Translations under genes and position numbers: made by a program
Notes under the pieces: generated by a model
The model's database searches: none
Seen by the model: only the letters and a program-made list of their open reading frames with translations
What the model was told of the DNA's origin: nothing
Shown: in pieces, positions 1 to 8,274 of the stretch
Layout: each line of letters opens with the position of its first letter
Numbering within the stretch: position 1 is the stretch's first letter
DNA from: Synechococcus sp. UW140
GTDB taxonomy: Bacteria > Cyanobacteriota > Cyanobacteriia > PCC-6307 > Cyanobiaceae
Length of the DNA: 57,708 bases
Reading direction: 5' to 3'
Assembly (NCBI GenBank): GCA_945877115.1
Contig: CAMCQR010000004.1
Coordinates: 1-57,708 of the forward strand

Positions 1-996
1 CTCGATGGCCGCGGGGCTGGGGGGCTGGTCCAGGACGGCCTGCCATTGCTTCAGCAGGTCTTCGACCTGCTGGGGCTGGGCCAGGTCCTGTTCGCCGCAG
101 CCGATGGCCGACGCCGCCGCCGACACCTTGGGGTCGTAGCTGAGGGCGGCGCAGGGGCTGCCGGCCAGGGCCGCCAGGATCAGGCCGTGCAACCGCATCG
201 CCAGCACCAGACCCGCCCCGGCAAAAAGGTCCAGGGCCCCCTGGGGGTCAGCCACGTGCACTTCCGAGCTGCGCTGGCGCAGGGCCTCGGGCACCAGCCC
301 CTGCTGATCGAGCCCATGCAACAGGCCGCGGTCCTGCTCCTGGTGGAAGGGCAGCCAAAGCACGGGGCGATCCGGGGCCAGCTGGGCCAAGGCCGCCAAA
401 AGGGTGGTCCAGCCCTGCGCCGAAAGGTGGGTGACCGGCCGCCAGCACAGCACAATCGGCCCACCGGCCCCATGCCAAGGTCCGCGCCGCGCCAGGGACC
501 AGACCGGATCACTACCCACCAGCCCCTGCACCCCCCAACCGCGGGCCAGGGCGGCCGAGGCCCCATCGCGCCAGCTGATGGCCGTCGCCTGGGGCAGCAG
601 CGCCCGCACCAGGGCCCGGCTGCGCCGCCGCCGCAGGGGTCCCAGTCCCTGGGCCCAGAGCACAACGGGTTTGCCCTGCAGCCGGGCTGCCGCCATCAAC
701 ACCGCGTAATAGATGAGGCTGCGCAGGCTGGTGGAGTCCTGCAGCAAACTGCCCCCGCCCAGCACCAGGGCATCGCAGCCCGCTAGTGCCTGCAGCACCC
801 CGCCCAAACGGCTGCGATCGGTGGTCGCCACGCCGAAACGCTGATGCACCTGCTCCTGGTCGCGGGCGGTGACCACGGGCCGGCAGCCCCGGGGCAGCTG
901 GTCGAGCAGCACGGCCAACAGGGCGTCATCGCCGAGGTTGTGCTCGCCGTAGTAGCCGCAGATCAGTACATCCCTAGCCAACCGCAGTGAAGCCAT
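1..996 (-). CDS. csaB: Polysaccharide pyruvyl transferase CsaB, 3' end beyond window
   Basis: Transfers pyruvate onto a cell-wall or surface polysaccharide; in bacteria this ketal often anchors SLH-domain surface proteins. The frame is open for 332 codons from an ATG at 996 to base 1, so the stop lies off the left edge. The N-terminus reads MASLRLARDVLICGYYGEHN, with the family's CGYYGEHNLGDDALL start. A glycine-rich LVLGGGSLLQD segment lies near residue 80-95 and a conserved MRLHGL segment near 270-280, both typical of polysaccharide pyruvyl transferases. The part present is close to full family length, so little is missing. No neighbour in the window is obviously part of the same pathway. 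The family call is firm; the acceptor polysaccharide cannot be told. Confidence 0.9.
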   Translation of the reverse strand, partial: MASLRLARDVLICGYYGEHNLGDDALLAVLLDQLPRGCRPVVTARDQEQVHQRFGVATTDRSRLGGVLQALAGCDALVLGGGSLLQDSTSLRSLIYYAVLMAAARLQGKPVVLWAQGLGPLRRRRSRALVRALLPQATAISWRDGASAALARGWGVQGLVGSDPVWSLARRGPWHGAGGPIVLCWRPVTHLSAQGWTTLLAALAQLAPDRPVLWLPFHQEQDRGLLHGLDQQGLVPEALRQRSSEVHVADPQGALDLFAGAGLVLAMRLHGLILAALAGSPCAALSYDPKVSAAASAIGCGEQDLAQPQQVEDLLKQWQAVLDQPPSPAAIE

Positions 997-1062
997 TCAC
1001 GCACCCCGAGCGTTGCTGTTCAAGCTACGTACCGACAGGCCGATCGTCCTTGGGGCCAGAGC

Positions 1063-1405
1063 TCAAGCCTTGCGGGGGTGGGCTTGAACGACACTGCGCC
1101 GCAACTTGCGGCTCCAACCAATGGCCGCAGCGATGCCGACCAAAGGCAGGGGGCCAGGGACAGGATTGGAGTTTCGAACACCCGAATCAAACGCATAGAT
1201 GGCCCCTTTATTACTGGCGCCGCCGAATTCGGTGGTGCCAGTAATAAAGCCCATTCCCCGCAGCGATCAGCGGAGCGCCGAGAGCTTGACCATTGACGCC
1301 ATCAAAGCTGGCCTGCAGAGTGATGGTTGGAGCTGCCAAGCCCGCAAGCGGCGTGAAACAAGCGGTCACCAGGCTGACCGATGTAACGAGTGCAGTGAAG
1401 CGCAT
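1063..1405 (-). pseudogene. Decayed PEP-CTERM-type secreted protein with one GloVer-like repeat
   Basis: Two overlapping frames together make one short protein. The first (ATG at 1405) begins MRFTALVTSVSLVTACFTPL, a signal peptide, and runs to GNGLYY near 1242. It then falls out of frame, and the adjacent frame continues GTTEFGGASNKGAIYAFDSG to the anchor VPGPLPLVGIAAAIGWSRK and a basic tail ending at 1063. GLYYGTTEFGGASNKGAIYAF matches the tandem GloVer repeat of choice-of-anchor proteins, which normally carry many such repeats; here only one remains. A single extra T (coding strand, near 1240) separates the frames. The intact protein at 28541-29260 has a very similar anchor. I read this as an internally deleted, frameshifted relic. 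A sequencing error could explain the frameshift but not the missing repeats. Confidence 0.7.
1206..1249. repeat. 44-bp quasipalindrome centred on GAATTC
   Basis: CTTTATTACTGGCGCCGCC, then GAATTC, then GGTGGTGCCAGTAATAAAG. The two 19-base arms pair with only two mismatches. The palindrome lies inside the decayed GloVer repeat and spans the frameshift. Confidence 0.85.
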
Positions 1406-1540
1406 CAAAATCAATGGGTATTTTTATAGCGATAGCGCACTGGCTTCTTTAATCACAAAACCGTAAGATTTTATCTTTATTGTTAACTGGATTTGGGGTA
1501 GGAAGCACGGCCGATCTAGCTACCGCATCCGATCTACCAG

Positions 1541-1591
1541 CTGACCCAATCGGCCGGGTGACCCGATCCACCGGCTGACCCGGTTGCAGGG
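1541..1591. repeat. Three 17-bp direct repeats upstream of the DUF2499 operon
   Basis: Units start at 1541 (CTGACCCAATCGGCCGG), 1558 (GTGACCCGATCCACCGG) and 1575 (CTGACCCGGTTGCAGGG). The shared core is TGACCC plus a CCGG or similar end. The array ends 37 bases before the DUF2499 start codon, so it lies in the promoter or 5' leader of that operon. CCGGGT (1554) and ACCCGG (1578) could also pair. Its function is unknown. Confidence 0.6.
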
Positions 1592-1628
1592 GTTGGGCCC
1601 CTAAATTACGAATCCTTGCCCGTGGCCG

Positions 1629-1958
1629 ATGCATGCCCTGTCCCTGGGCACCTGGTGGATCCATGTCACCTCGGTGCTGGAGTGGATCCTGGCGATCGTC
1701 GCCGTCGAGACCTTCGGCCGCCGCCGCCAGGAACCGGGCTGGCGCTGGCTGGCGCTGGCCATGGTGCCCGCCCTGGCCAGCGCCATGGCGGCCTGCACCT
1801 GGCACTTGTTTGACAACAGCAACGCCCTCAAGGGGCTGGTGGTCTTTCAGGCCGGCCTGACGGCCCTGGGCAACCTGGCCCTGGCCGGGGCCGCCTTCAA
1901 CCTGCTGCGCCTGCAACGGCGCCCAACGGCCAGCGCAATCTCCAGCGATGCCCCCTGA
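1629..1958 (+). CDS. DUF2499 membrane protein
   Basis: A 109-residue integral membrane protein of the DUF2499 family, which occurs in cyanobacteria and plastid-bearing eukaryotes and has no assigned biochemical role that I know of. The start MHALSLGTWWIHVTSVLEWI is characteristic of the family. Hydrophobic stretches lie near residues 10-25, 40-57 and 70-90. Its stop overlaps the start of the DUF3593 gene by 11 bases, and that gene overlaps psaK, so the three are probably one translationally coupled operon. The link to a photosystem I subunit suggests a thylakoid role, but that is inference from position only. Confidence 0.85.
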   Translation: MHALSLGTWWIHVTSVLEWILAIVAVETFGRRRQEPGWRWLALAMVPALASAMAACTWHLFDNSNALKGLVVFQAGLTALGNLALAGAAFNLLRLQRRPTASAISSDAP

Positions 1959-2334
1959 AATCCCCCGCCTGCTCACCTGGCTGGAAAGCGTGGATCCGGC
2001 TCCCTTTTTTGTGCTGTCCCTGGTGCCCTATCTCGCCTTTCTCTACTGGGCGGCCAAGGTGCGGGGCTTTCCCAGGCTGGCGCTCCAGGGCTTCCGCATG
2101 ACCCTGGTCTTTGTGGCCGTCACCATCGCCGCGGCCATCGTCGCCCAGGTGCGCTACGGCAAGCTGCTGGCCGATGTCGATGGCCTGCACGGGGGCGCCG
2201 AGGCGTTTCTGACCCTCAGCAATCTGCTGGTGGTGATGGGCTTTCTCCATTGGCGCCCTGGTGAACAAGTCTTACGGCCGGGCCCCCAGGGCTCGCGCCC
2301 CCCGGAAGATGGGGTGTCGGCTTCTGAATCATGA
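1948..2334 (+). CDS. DUF3593 membrane protein
   Basis: A 128-residue membrane protein of the DUF3593 family, usually found beside DUF2499 in cyanobacteria. Three hydrophobic segments are visible, roughly residues 18-36, 50-70 and 82-105; the soluble tail (ending VSASES) is poorly conserved in type. The start ATG lies inside the end of the DUF2499 gene, and the last codons overlap the psaK start as ATGA (2331-2334). No enzymatic motif is visible. Its position between DUF2499 and psaK argues for co-expression with photosystem I. Confidence 0.85.
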   Translation: MPPEIPRLLTWLESVDPAPFFVLSLVPYLAFLYWAAKVRGFPRLALQGFRMTLVFVAVTIAAAIVAQVRYGKLLADVDGLHGGAEAFLTLSNLLVVMGFLHWRPGEQVLRPGPQGSRPPEDGVSASES

Positions 2335-2588
2335 TCACCCCCCTTCTGGCCTTGGCTCCCGCCACCATCTCCTGGTCCCCCAAGGTGGCCCTGGTGATGA
2401 TCGTCGCCAACATCATCGCCATTGGCATCGGCAAGGCCACCATCAAGCAGCCCAACGTGGGCCTGCAACTGCCCAGCTCCTCCCTGTTCGGCGGCCTCAG
2501 CCACGGCGCCATGCTAGGGACCCTCAGCCTGGGTCACATCCTGGGCATGGGCGCCATCCTGGGCCTGGGCTCCCGCGGGGTGCTCTGA
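2331..2588 (+). CDS. psaK: Photosystem I reaction centre subunit PsaK
   Basis: PsaK (PSI-K, subunit X) is a two-helix thylakoid membrane subunit at the edge of photosystem I that binds chlorophyll and helps attach neighbouring antenna. The 85-residue product has the expected two hydrophobic helices (about residues 18-36 and 58-80) and the family segments IIAIGIGKATIKQPNVG and GGLSHGAMLGTLSLGHILG. It is the last gene of the DUF2499-DUF3593-psaK operon: its ATG overlaps the preceding stop, and a strong hairpin terminator follows 23 bases after its own stop. The length matches cyanobacterial PsaK. Confidence 0.95.
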   Translation: MITPLLALAPATISWSPKVALVMIVANIIAIGIGKATIKQPNVGLQLPSSSLFGGLSHGAMLGTLSLGHILGMGAILGLGSRGVL

Positions 2589-2610
2589 AACGCAACGGCA
2601 CCGGGATATA

Positions 2611-2641
2611 AAAAGCCGGGCCCGTGGGCCCGGCTTTTTTG
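2611..2641 (+). terminator. Rho-independent terminator after psaK
   Basis: AAAAGCCGGGCCC pairs with GGGCCCGGCTTTT around a very short loop, followed by a T run. The A run on the 5' side makes it potentially bidirectional, so it could also serve dxs, which ends at 2686 on the other strand. Confidence 0.9.
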
Positions 2642-2685
2642 TGTCGTTGCCTCCACCCTGGCAATGGTCCCAAGGGGTGGAGATC

Positions 2686-4614
2686 TCAAGCCATCAACGG
2701 CTGCCGACCGGCTAAGCGGTCGGCTTCCACGGGGACCCCGAAGCGCTCCAGAATTCGGTCGGCCAACTGGGCAGGGGTCAACCCCAGGCCCTGTTTGCTT
2801 TCGTCAGGGCTGGCATGGTCGACGAGCACATCGGGGATGCCGATGCGGAAAATCGGCACCAGCACCTCGGCGTCGTTGCAGGCCTCCACAACGGCGGCGC
2901 CAAAGCCACCGGCCAGGGAGCCCTCCTCCATGGTCACAACGCGACCAATGCGGCGGGCTAGGGGCAGGATCAGGTCCGTATCCAAAGGACGCACGAAACG
3001 GGCATTGACCACCGTGGCCCGCACTCCCTTTTCCTGCAGCAGGCCGGCCGTGGCCATCGCCGGCGCCACCATCGAGCCGTAGGCCACGATCAACAGGTCA
3101 TCGCCATTGGTGAGCAGTTCGGCGCGGCCGATCTCCAGGGGTTGCCAACCCTCTTCCATCAGGGGCACCCCCTCGCCTTCGCCCCGGGGGAAACGGATCG
3201 CGCAGGGGCCGTCGTGGGCGATGGACGTGACCAGCATGCGCTGCAGTTCAGCCTCGTCCTTGGGGGCCATCACGGTGAAGTTGGGCACCGCCCGCAGATA
3301 ACTGATGTCGTATTGGCCCTGGTGGGTGGGTCCATCGGCGCCGACGATGCCGGCCCGATCCAGCACGAAGATGACCGGCAACTTCTGGATGCCCACATCG
3401 TGAATCAGCTGGTCGTAGGCCCGCTGCAGAAAAGTGCTGTAAATGGCTACCACCGGCCGTAGGCCCTCGCAGGCCATGCCGGCGGCCATCGTCACGGCGT
3501 GCTGCTCGGCGATGCCCACGTCGAAGTATTGATTCGGCAGGGCCTTTTCCAGCAGATCCAGGCCCGTGCCCGTCGCCATCGCCGCCGTGATACCGACCAC
3601 CAGCGGATTGTGTTCACAGATCTTCACCAGGGTCTGGCCAAAAACCTTGCTGTAGCTGGCTGGCTTCGGCTTGGTGGAGGGGTAGGCCTTGCCCGAGGCC
3701 AGGTCGAAGGCGGACTGGGCGTGGTAGCCCACCTGGTCCGCTTCGGCATAGGGATATCCTTTGCCCTTGGTGGTGGCCACATGCACCAAAACCGGCCCAT
3801 CCACCCGGTGGGCGGCCTGGAAGGTGCGCACCATCTCGGCGATGTCGTGGCCATCGACCGGGCCCACATAGGTGAAGCCCAATTCTTCGAAGACCGCGCC
3901 CACCTTGGGCACGGCCAGACGGCGCATGCTCTCCTTGAGGTTGCGCAACTCGGCGGGCAACTCGCCGTGCAAGAAGGGCAGGTGGCGAATCGCCTCCTCC
4001 GCATTGCCGGAAAGAAACTGCACCGGCTTGCTCAACCGCATGCGATTGAGATGGGTGGACAAGGCTCCGACCGGCGCGGAGATCGACATGTCGTTGTCGT
4101 TGAGGACGACAAGAATGCGGGTGTTGGGCAGATGGCCGGCATGGTTGATGGCTTCCAGGGCCATGCCCCCGGTGAGGGCGCCGTCACCGATCACCGCCAC
4201 ACAACGGAAGGATTCACCGCGCCGATCCCGGGCCAGGGCCATGCCCAGGGCCGCCGAAATACTGGTGGAGGCATGGCCTGCACCAAAATGGTCGAAGGGG
4301 CTTTCACTGCGCTTGAGGTAGCCGGCCACCCCGCCCTTCTGGCGCAGGGTATGGAAATTGCTATAGCGACCGGTCAGTAATTTATGGGGGTAGGCCTGGT
4401 GTCCCACATCCCACACAATCCGGTCTTCATCAAGGTTGAGGGTCTGGTAGAGGGCCAGAGTCAGCTCCACCACACCGAGGCCGGGGCCCAGGTGGCCGCC
4501 GCTGGTGGAAACCACCTCCAGATGTTTCTCCCGGATCTGGACAGCGAGTCGCTCAAGTTCTGCGGTGCTTAGGCCCTGCAGCTGATTGGGATGGCTCAGC
4601 TCGCTGAGGTGCAT
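2686..4614 (-). CDS. dxs: 1-deoxy-D-xylulose-5-phosphate synthase
   Basis: DXS condenses pyruvate and glyceraldehyde 3-phosphate with thiamine diphosphate. It is the first and flux-controlling step of the MEP pathway, which supplies carotenoids, the phytyl tail of chlorophyll and quinones. I chose ATG 4614 ([16 protein letters not shown]), giving 642 residues, the usual length; the frame stays open 21 codons further upstream without family similarity. Catalytic His lies in [12 protein letters not shown] (about residue 41). The ThDP signature [15 protein letters not shown] is at 143-157, and the transketolase-type pyrimidine domain carries [15 protein letters not shown]. It is divergent from ilvA with about 120 bases between start codons. 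Confidence 0.96.
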   Translation of the reverse strand: MHLSELSHPNQLQGLSTAELERLAVQIREKHLEVVSTSGGHLGPGLGVVELTLALYQTLNLDEDRIVWDVGHQAYPHKLLTGRYSNFHTLRQKGGVAGYLKRSESPFDHFGAGHASTSISAALGMALARDRRGESFRCVAVIGDGALTGGMALEAINHAGHLPNTRILVVLNDNDMSISAPVGALSTHLNRMRLSKPVQFLSGNAEEAIRHLPFLHGELPAELRNLKESMRRLAVPKVGAVFEELGFTYVGPVDGHDIAEMVRTFQAAHRVDGPVLVHVATTKGKGYPYAEADQVGYHAQSAFDLASGKAYPSTKPKPASYSKVFGQTLVKICEHNPLVVGITAAMATGTGLDLLEKALPNQYFDVGIAEQHAVTMAAGMACEGLRPVVAIYSTFLQRAYDQLIHDVGIQKLPVIFVLDRAGIVGADGPTHQGQYDISYLRAVPNFTVMAPKDEAELQRMLVTSIAHDGPCAIRFPRGEGEGVPLMEEGWQPLEIGRAELLTNGDDLLIVAYGSMVAPAMATAGLLQEKGVRATVVNARFVRPLDTDLILPLARRIGRVVTMEEGSLAGGFGAAVVEACNDAEVLVPIFRIGIPDVLVDHASPDESKQGLGLTPAQLADRILERFGVPVEADRLAGRQPLMA

Positions 4615-4737
4615 GCGGCCACAGACAGGAACCTTCAATCTACGCCCGCCAACGAGGCACCTGGCTTTCCCTAACAAGGGGGTTCCCGGCTTGTCACACT
4701 GGAATCCACAATCCGGCCCTTTGCCCCCCCCCGCGGC

Positions 4738-6333
4738 GTGTCCGAAGACCCCACCTACCTGCAGCGCATCCTGCGTGCCCGGGTCTACGACGTCGCGATT
4801 GAATCGCCCCTCGATCCGGCCCCCAACCTCTCGGCCCGGCTGGGCAACCGGGTCCTACTCAAAAGGGAAGACCTCCAGCCCGTCTTCAGCTTCAAGCTGC
4901 GGGGGGCCTTCAACAAAATGGCTGGCCTCAGCCGCCAAGAGCTGGATCGAGGTGTCATCGCCGCCAGCGCCGGCAACCATGCCCAGGGGGTCGCCCTGGC
5001 GGCCCAGCGGCTCGGCTGTCAGGCGGTGATCGTGATGCCCGTGACTACCCCTGGTGTCAAGGTGCGCTCGGTGGCGGCCCGCGGTGCCGAGGTCGTGTTG
5101 CACGGAGACACCTACGACGAAGCCTGCCAGGAGGCCCACCGGCTCCAGATCGAGCGGGGTCTCTGCTTCATCCATCCCTTTGACGATCCGGAAGTGATCG
5201 CCGGCCAGGGCACTATCGCCATTGAGATCCTGCGCCAGTGTTCGGAGCCGCCGGATGTCATCTATGTGGCCGTCGGCGGTGGTGGGCTGATCGCCGGGAT
5301 CGGCGCCTACGTTAAAAACCTCTGGCCCCAAGTGCAGCTGGTCGGCGTTGAACCCGTTGATGCCGATGCCATGACCCGTTCCCTGGCCTGCGGCGAGCGG
5401 GTGCGGCTGGAGCAGGTGGGCCTATTCGCCGACGGCGTTGCTGTCAAACAAGTGGGCGCGCTCACCTTCCCCCTGGCCCAGCTCTACGTGGACCGCATGG
5501 TGACGGTGGACACCGACGCCATCTGTGCGGCCATCAAGGACGTTTTCGAGGACACCCGCTCGATCCTCGAACCCGCCGGCGCCCTGGCCGTGGCCGGCAT
5601 GAAGGCCGATGTCCAGGCCCGGGGCCTCCGGGATCGCACCTTGGTGGCCGTGGCCTGCGGGGCCAACATGAATTTCGAACGCCTGCTGTTCGTGGCCGAA
5701 CGGGCCGAAATCGGCGAAGAGCGGGAGGCCTTCCTGGCGGTGAACATTCCCGAACAGCCGGGCAGCCTGCGGCGCTTCTGCAGCCTGCTGGGCGGCCACA
5801 ACCTGACCGAATTCAGCTACCGACTCGCCGATCCCCGGGTGGCCCATATTTTCGTGGGGGTGCAAAGCCGCGACCCCGGCGACACCAGACAGTTGATCGC
5901 CGATCTGGAGGGAGGCGGCTTCGGCTGCCTGGACCTCACCGGCAATGAGCTGGCCAAACTGCACCTTTGCCACATGGTGGGCGGCCGCCTGGGCGCCGCG
6001 GCCAGCCAGGCGCCTGGGGTAGGCCAAGAACGCCTTTACCGCTTCGAATTTCCGGAAAGGCCGGGTGCGTTGATGGCCTTTGTCTCCGCCCTGCATCCCA
6101 ACTGGAACATCAGCATTTTCCACTACCGCAACCACGGTGCCGATGTTGGCAGCATCGTGGTCGGAGTTCAGGTTCCCCCGGCTGAAACCAGCGACTGGGA
6201 GCAGTTTGTCGCCCAATTGCCCTATCAGCACTGGGAAGAGACCGACAATCCCGCCTACCGCCTGTTTCTCGGCCAACAGGACAGCCTGCCGGAACCAGCG
6301 ATCGCGGCCCTAGCCCCCTGGGGCCTGCGATAA
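4738..6333 (+). CDS. ilvA: Threonine ammonia-lyase, biosynthetic
   Basis: IlvA deaminates L-threonine to 2-oxobutanoate, the committed step to isoleucine. The PLP-binding lysine is K53 in [12 protein letters not shown], and the glycine loop [12 protein letters not shown] near residue 180 holds the cofactor phosphate. After about residue 325 come two threonine-dehydratase C-terminal (ACT-like) regulatory domains, each beginning with an [10 protein letters not shown] or ERPGALMAF type motif, so feedback control by isoleucine and valine is expected. At 531 residues it matches the long biosynthetic form. The start is GTG 4738; no better in-frame start is visible. The scpB gene begins 29 bases downstream in the same direction. 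Confidence 0.95.
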   Translation: MSEDPTYLQRILRARVYDVAIESPLDPAPNLSARLGNRVLLKREDLQPVFSFKLRGAFNKMAGLSRQELDRGVIAASAGNHAQGVALAAQRLGCQAVIVMPVTTPGVKVRSVAARGAEVVLHGDTYDEACQEAHRLQIERGLCFIHPFDDPEVIAGQGTIAIEILRQCSEPPDVIYVAVGGGGLIAGIGAYVKNLWPQVQLVGVEPVDADAMTRSLACGERVRLEQVGLFADGVAVKQVGALTFPLAQLYVDRMVTVDTDAICAAIKDVFEDTRSILEPAGALAVAGMKADVQARGLRDRTLVAVACGANMNFERLLFVAERAEIGEEREAFLAVNIPEQPGSLRRFCSLLGGHNLTEFSYRLADPRVAHIFVGVQSRDPGDTRQLIADLEGGGFGCLDLTGNELAKLHLCHMVGGRLGAAASQAPGVGQERLYRFEFPERPGALMAFVSALHPNWNISIFHYRNHGADVGSIVVGVQVPPAETSDWEQFVAQLPYQHWEETDNPAYRLFLGQQDSLPEPAIAALAPWGLR

Positions 6334-6362
6334 CTTGCGAACATGATGGAGCTGGAGTTCGG

Positions 6363-6935
6363 ATGTCCAGCGGATCCAACCCCCAGGAGACCGGGCCGAT
6401 CGTGCCCCTGACCCCAACCCATGGCCTATCCCTACCGGCCAGGCTTGAGGCCATTCTCTATCTGAAAGGCCGTCCCCTCAGCCTGGCAGAACTAGCGGAC
6501 ATCGCCGGCATCGACCGCTCCGAGGCGGAACTTGCCCTGATCACCTTGATGGCGGATTACGCCCACCGGGATACCGCCCTGGAAATCCAGCAGGAGGGGT
6601 CGCGCTACAGCCTGCAGCTGCGCTCGAGCCTGGCCGATCTGGTGCAGGATCTCTTGCCGGTCGATCTCTCCACCGCCGCCCTGCGCACCCTGGCCACCAT
6701 TGCCCTCAAAAAGCGCATCCTCCAGTCCGACCTCGTTGAGCTGCGCGGCTCGGGTGCCTACGACCACATCAAGGAACTGTTGGCCCAGGACTTCATCGAA
6801 CGCAAACGTCAAAGCGACGGTCGGTCGTTTTGGCTGAGCCTGAGCGAGAAATTTCATCGCACTTTCGCGATCCGTCCTGAAGATGTTCCCAAATTGCCCA
6901 GACCAGCACCGGGCAGAACCTCCCCCCCGGCCTAG
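6363..6935 (+). CDS. scpB: Segregation and condensation protein ScpB
   Basis: ScpB is the paired winged-helix partner of ScpA and SMC in the bacterial condensin complex that compacts and segregates the chromosome. The 190-residue product has the family core: LPARLEAILYLKGRPLSLAE at residues 23-42, the ALRTLATIALKKRILQSDL region near 100-120, and the winged-helix RGSGAYDHIKELL. A short disordered Pro-rich tail ends the protein. It lies 29 bases after ilvA and 29 bases before yggT, suggesting a common transcript. No scpA or smc gene is present in the window. Confidence 0.92.
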   Translation: MSSGSNPQETGPIVPLTPTHGLSLPARLEAILYLKGRPLSLAELADIAGIDRSEAELALITLMADYAHRDTALEIQQEGSRYSLQLRSSLADLVQDLLPVDLSTAALRTLATIALKKRILQSDLVELRGSGAYDHIKELLAQDFIERKRQSDGRSFWLSLSEKFHRTFAIRPEDVPKLPRPAPGRTSPPA

Positions 6936-6964
6936 ATTCCAGGATCAATCAGTTCCTTGGCTCC

Positions 6965-7258
6965 ATGCCGATCTTCAGTCAGCTCGTGGACGTGCTGGCC
7001 CAGACTCTGATGATCTACTCGGTCGTCCTTCTGATCCGGGTGTTGCTCAGCTGGTTCCCCAACCTGGATTGGGGCAGCAACCCCATCCTTAGCGGCATTA
7101 GCTCGATTACCGACCCCTACCTCAACCTCTTCCGCGGCCTGATTCCTCCCCTTGGCGGCATCGATCTTTCGGCCTTTGTGGCCTTCCTGGCCCTCAACCT
7201 GGTGCAGAGCCTGTTGGAACAGGGAAAGATGCTGTTGGCCAGCTCAGGCCTGGGTTAA
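6965..7258 (+). CDS. YggT/YlmG (Ycf19) family membrane protein
   Basis: A 97-residue membrane protein with two hydrophobic helices (about residues 8-30 and 67-88) joined by the diagnostic segment LLSWFPNLDWGSNPILSG and a TDPYLNLFRGLIPPLGG loop. YggT/YlmG proteins are linked to cell division, and in cyanobacteria and chloroplasts the YlmG/Ycf19 homologues affect nucleoid distribution. Being directly downstream of scpB fits a role in chromosome or division biology. ATG 6965 is the only sensible start. Confidence 0.9.
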   Translation: MPIFSQLVDVLAQTLMIYSVVLLIRVLLSWFPNLDWGSNPILSGISSITDPYLNLFRGLIPPLGGIDLSAFVAFLALNLVQSLLEQGKMLLASSGLG

Positions 7259-7346
7259 ACCGGCCGCCCCAAGGCGCGACCCCCCAGTCCGCGATCGCGC
7301 CGATCGATTCAGGCCTTCACTCGAACCATTCGAGCTAACAATCCCT

Positions 7347-7844
7347 TCAGGGAATCAGGGCTTCCTCCAAGGGCAGTAATTCCTGACCCGGTGCGGCACC
7401 GGTCCGAACCGGCGAATTAAACCCCCTGGCCTTGGCACTGCGCACCGTGAAAGGACCTGGGGTGCCGGCCGGGACAGCCAGCCTCAGGGCAAAAGCCGAC
7501 TGGCCCGGGGGAATATCGCCAATGGATCCCAGCCGGGTTCGGTTGGGGAGCACTGGTTCACCGCTGGCATCCAAAATCAAAGCGAAGACATCGGTGTCCC
7601 GCATGGTGCGAGAGCTGCTGTTGCTGACCTGGCCCCGCAGGGCGTAGCAAGCAGCGCCGGAGGGACGGCGCTGTTCGGGCTGGCTTCCCACGTCCTCCAC
7701 AGGACAAGGGGCCACGGTCACCTCACTCAGTTGCATTTCCAGGGCCTGGACCCTGGCCGGAGCACCCAGCCAAAGCCCCAGAAACAGCGCCAGACCAGGC
7801 AGCAGAAGTCTCAGGCACCAGGGCCGTGGCAGAAGGTCGGTCAC
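7347..7844 (-). CDS. Secreted or membrane-anchored protein of unknown function
   Basis: I do not recognise the family. The 165-residue product begins at a GTG and has a clear N-terminal signal or anchor helix (LRLLLPGLALFLGLWLGA, about residues 11-28) ending near ARVQA. The mature part contains two cysteines (near residues 47 and 66) and a region resembling a beta-sandwich of the kind that senses additional substituents (CYALRGQVSNSSSRTMRDTD then ALRLAVPAGTPGPF). The stop lies about 90 bases from the convergent yggT gene. It is probably a conserved picocyanobacterial lipoprotein-like or periplasmic protein. Coding is supported by the signal peptide and unbroken frame. Confidence 0.65.
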   Translation of the reverse strand: MTDLLPRPWCLRLLLPGLALFLGLWLGAPARVQALEMQLSEVTVAPCPVEDVGSQPEQRRPSGAACYALRGQVSNSSSRTMRDTDVFALILDASGEPVLPNRTRLGSIGDIPPGQSAFALRLAVPAGTPGPFTVRSAKARGFNSPVRTGAAPGQELLPLEEALIP

Positions 7845-7883
7845 CGCAATAGTCCCTCAGTAGGGCCAGGTTAGGGGGCCCAT

Positions 7884-8213
7884 TCAGCGGCAGTCGCCGC
7901 TGCCCGCAATCACATCCCGGGCCATCCGGCTGGCCAGCTTGGCCAGGTTGGCCTCGGCGATTTCATCGAGACTGAGGTGGAGCTCGGTGGCCAACTGGGA
8001 CACATACCAGAGCACGTCCCCTAACTCGAGTCGAATGCCTGCCAGGGAGTCCGCATCGAAATCGCCTCCCTGGTCGCGCAGCACCTTTTTCACCTTGTCC
8101 GCCACCTCACCCGATTCACCGCAGAGCCCCAGGGTGGGATAAATCGGGTTGACACCGGCATCGGGATAAAAGGCCGTTTCCCGGGAGCGACGCTGGTAAG
8201 TGGCGAAGTCCAT
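7884..8213 (-). CDS. MazG-like nucleotide pyrophosphohydrolase
   Basis: A small (109 residue) all-alpha NTP pyrophosphohydrolase of the MazG/dUTPase-like superfamily, which hydrolyses nucleoside triphosphates to monophosphate and pyrophosphate and often clears damaged nucleotides. The metal-binding acidic motifs are visible: CGESGEVADKVKKVL around residues 31-45 and LELGDVLWYVSQLA around 66-79, matching ExxE...ExxD. The start MDFATYQRRSRETAFYP is typical of the single-domain cyanobacterial form. It lies divergent from pyk with about 60 bases between start codons. The substrate is not predictable from sequence alone. Confidence 0.85.
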   Translation of the reverse strand: MDFATYQRRSRETAFYPDAGVNPIYPTLGLCGESGEVADKVKKVLRDQGGDFDADSLAGIRLELGDVLWYVSQLATELHLSLDEIAEANLAKLASRMARDVIAGSGDCR

Positions 8214-8274
8214 GGTGAGCGGGGGCCAAAAGAGTCAGCAGGATGGTAGTTTCCGCCTCTCATAGCAAGTTCCC

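Noticed and set aside
46-786. Long plus-strand frame over csaB
   Set aside because: It is antisense to an unmistakable CsaB and has low-complexity Gln/Arg/Pro composition.
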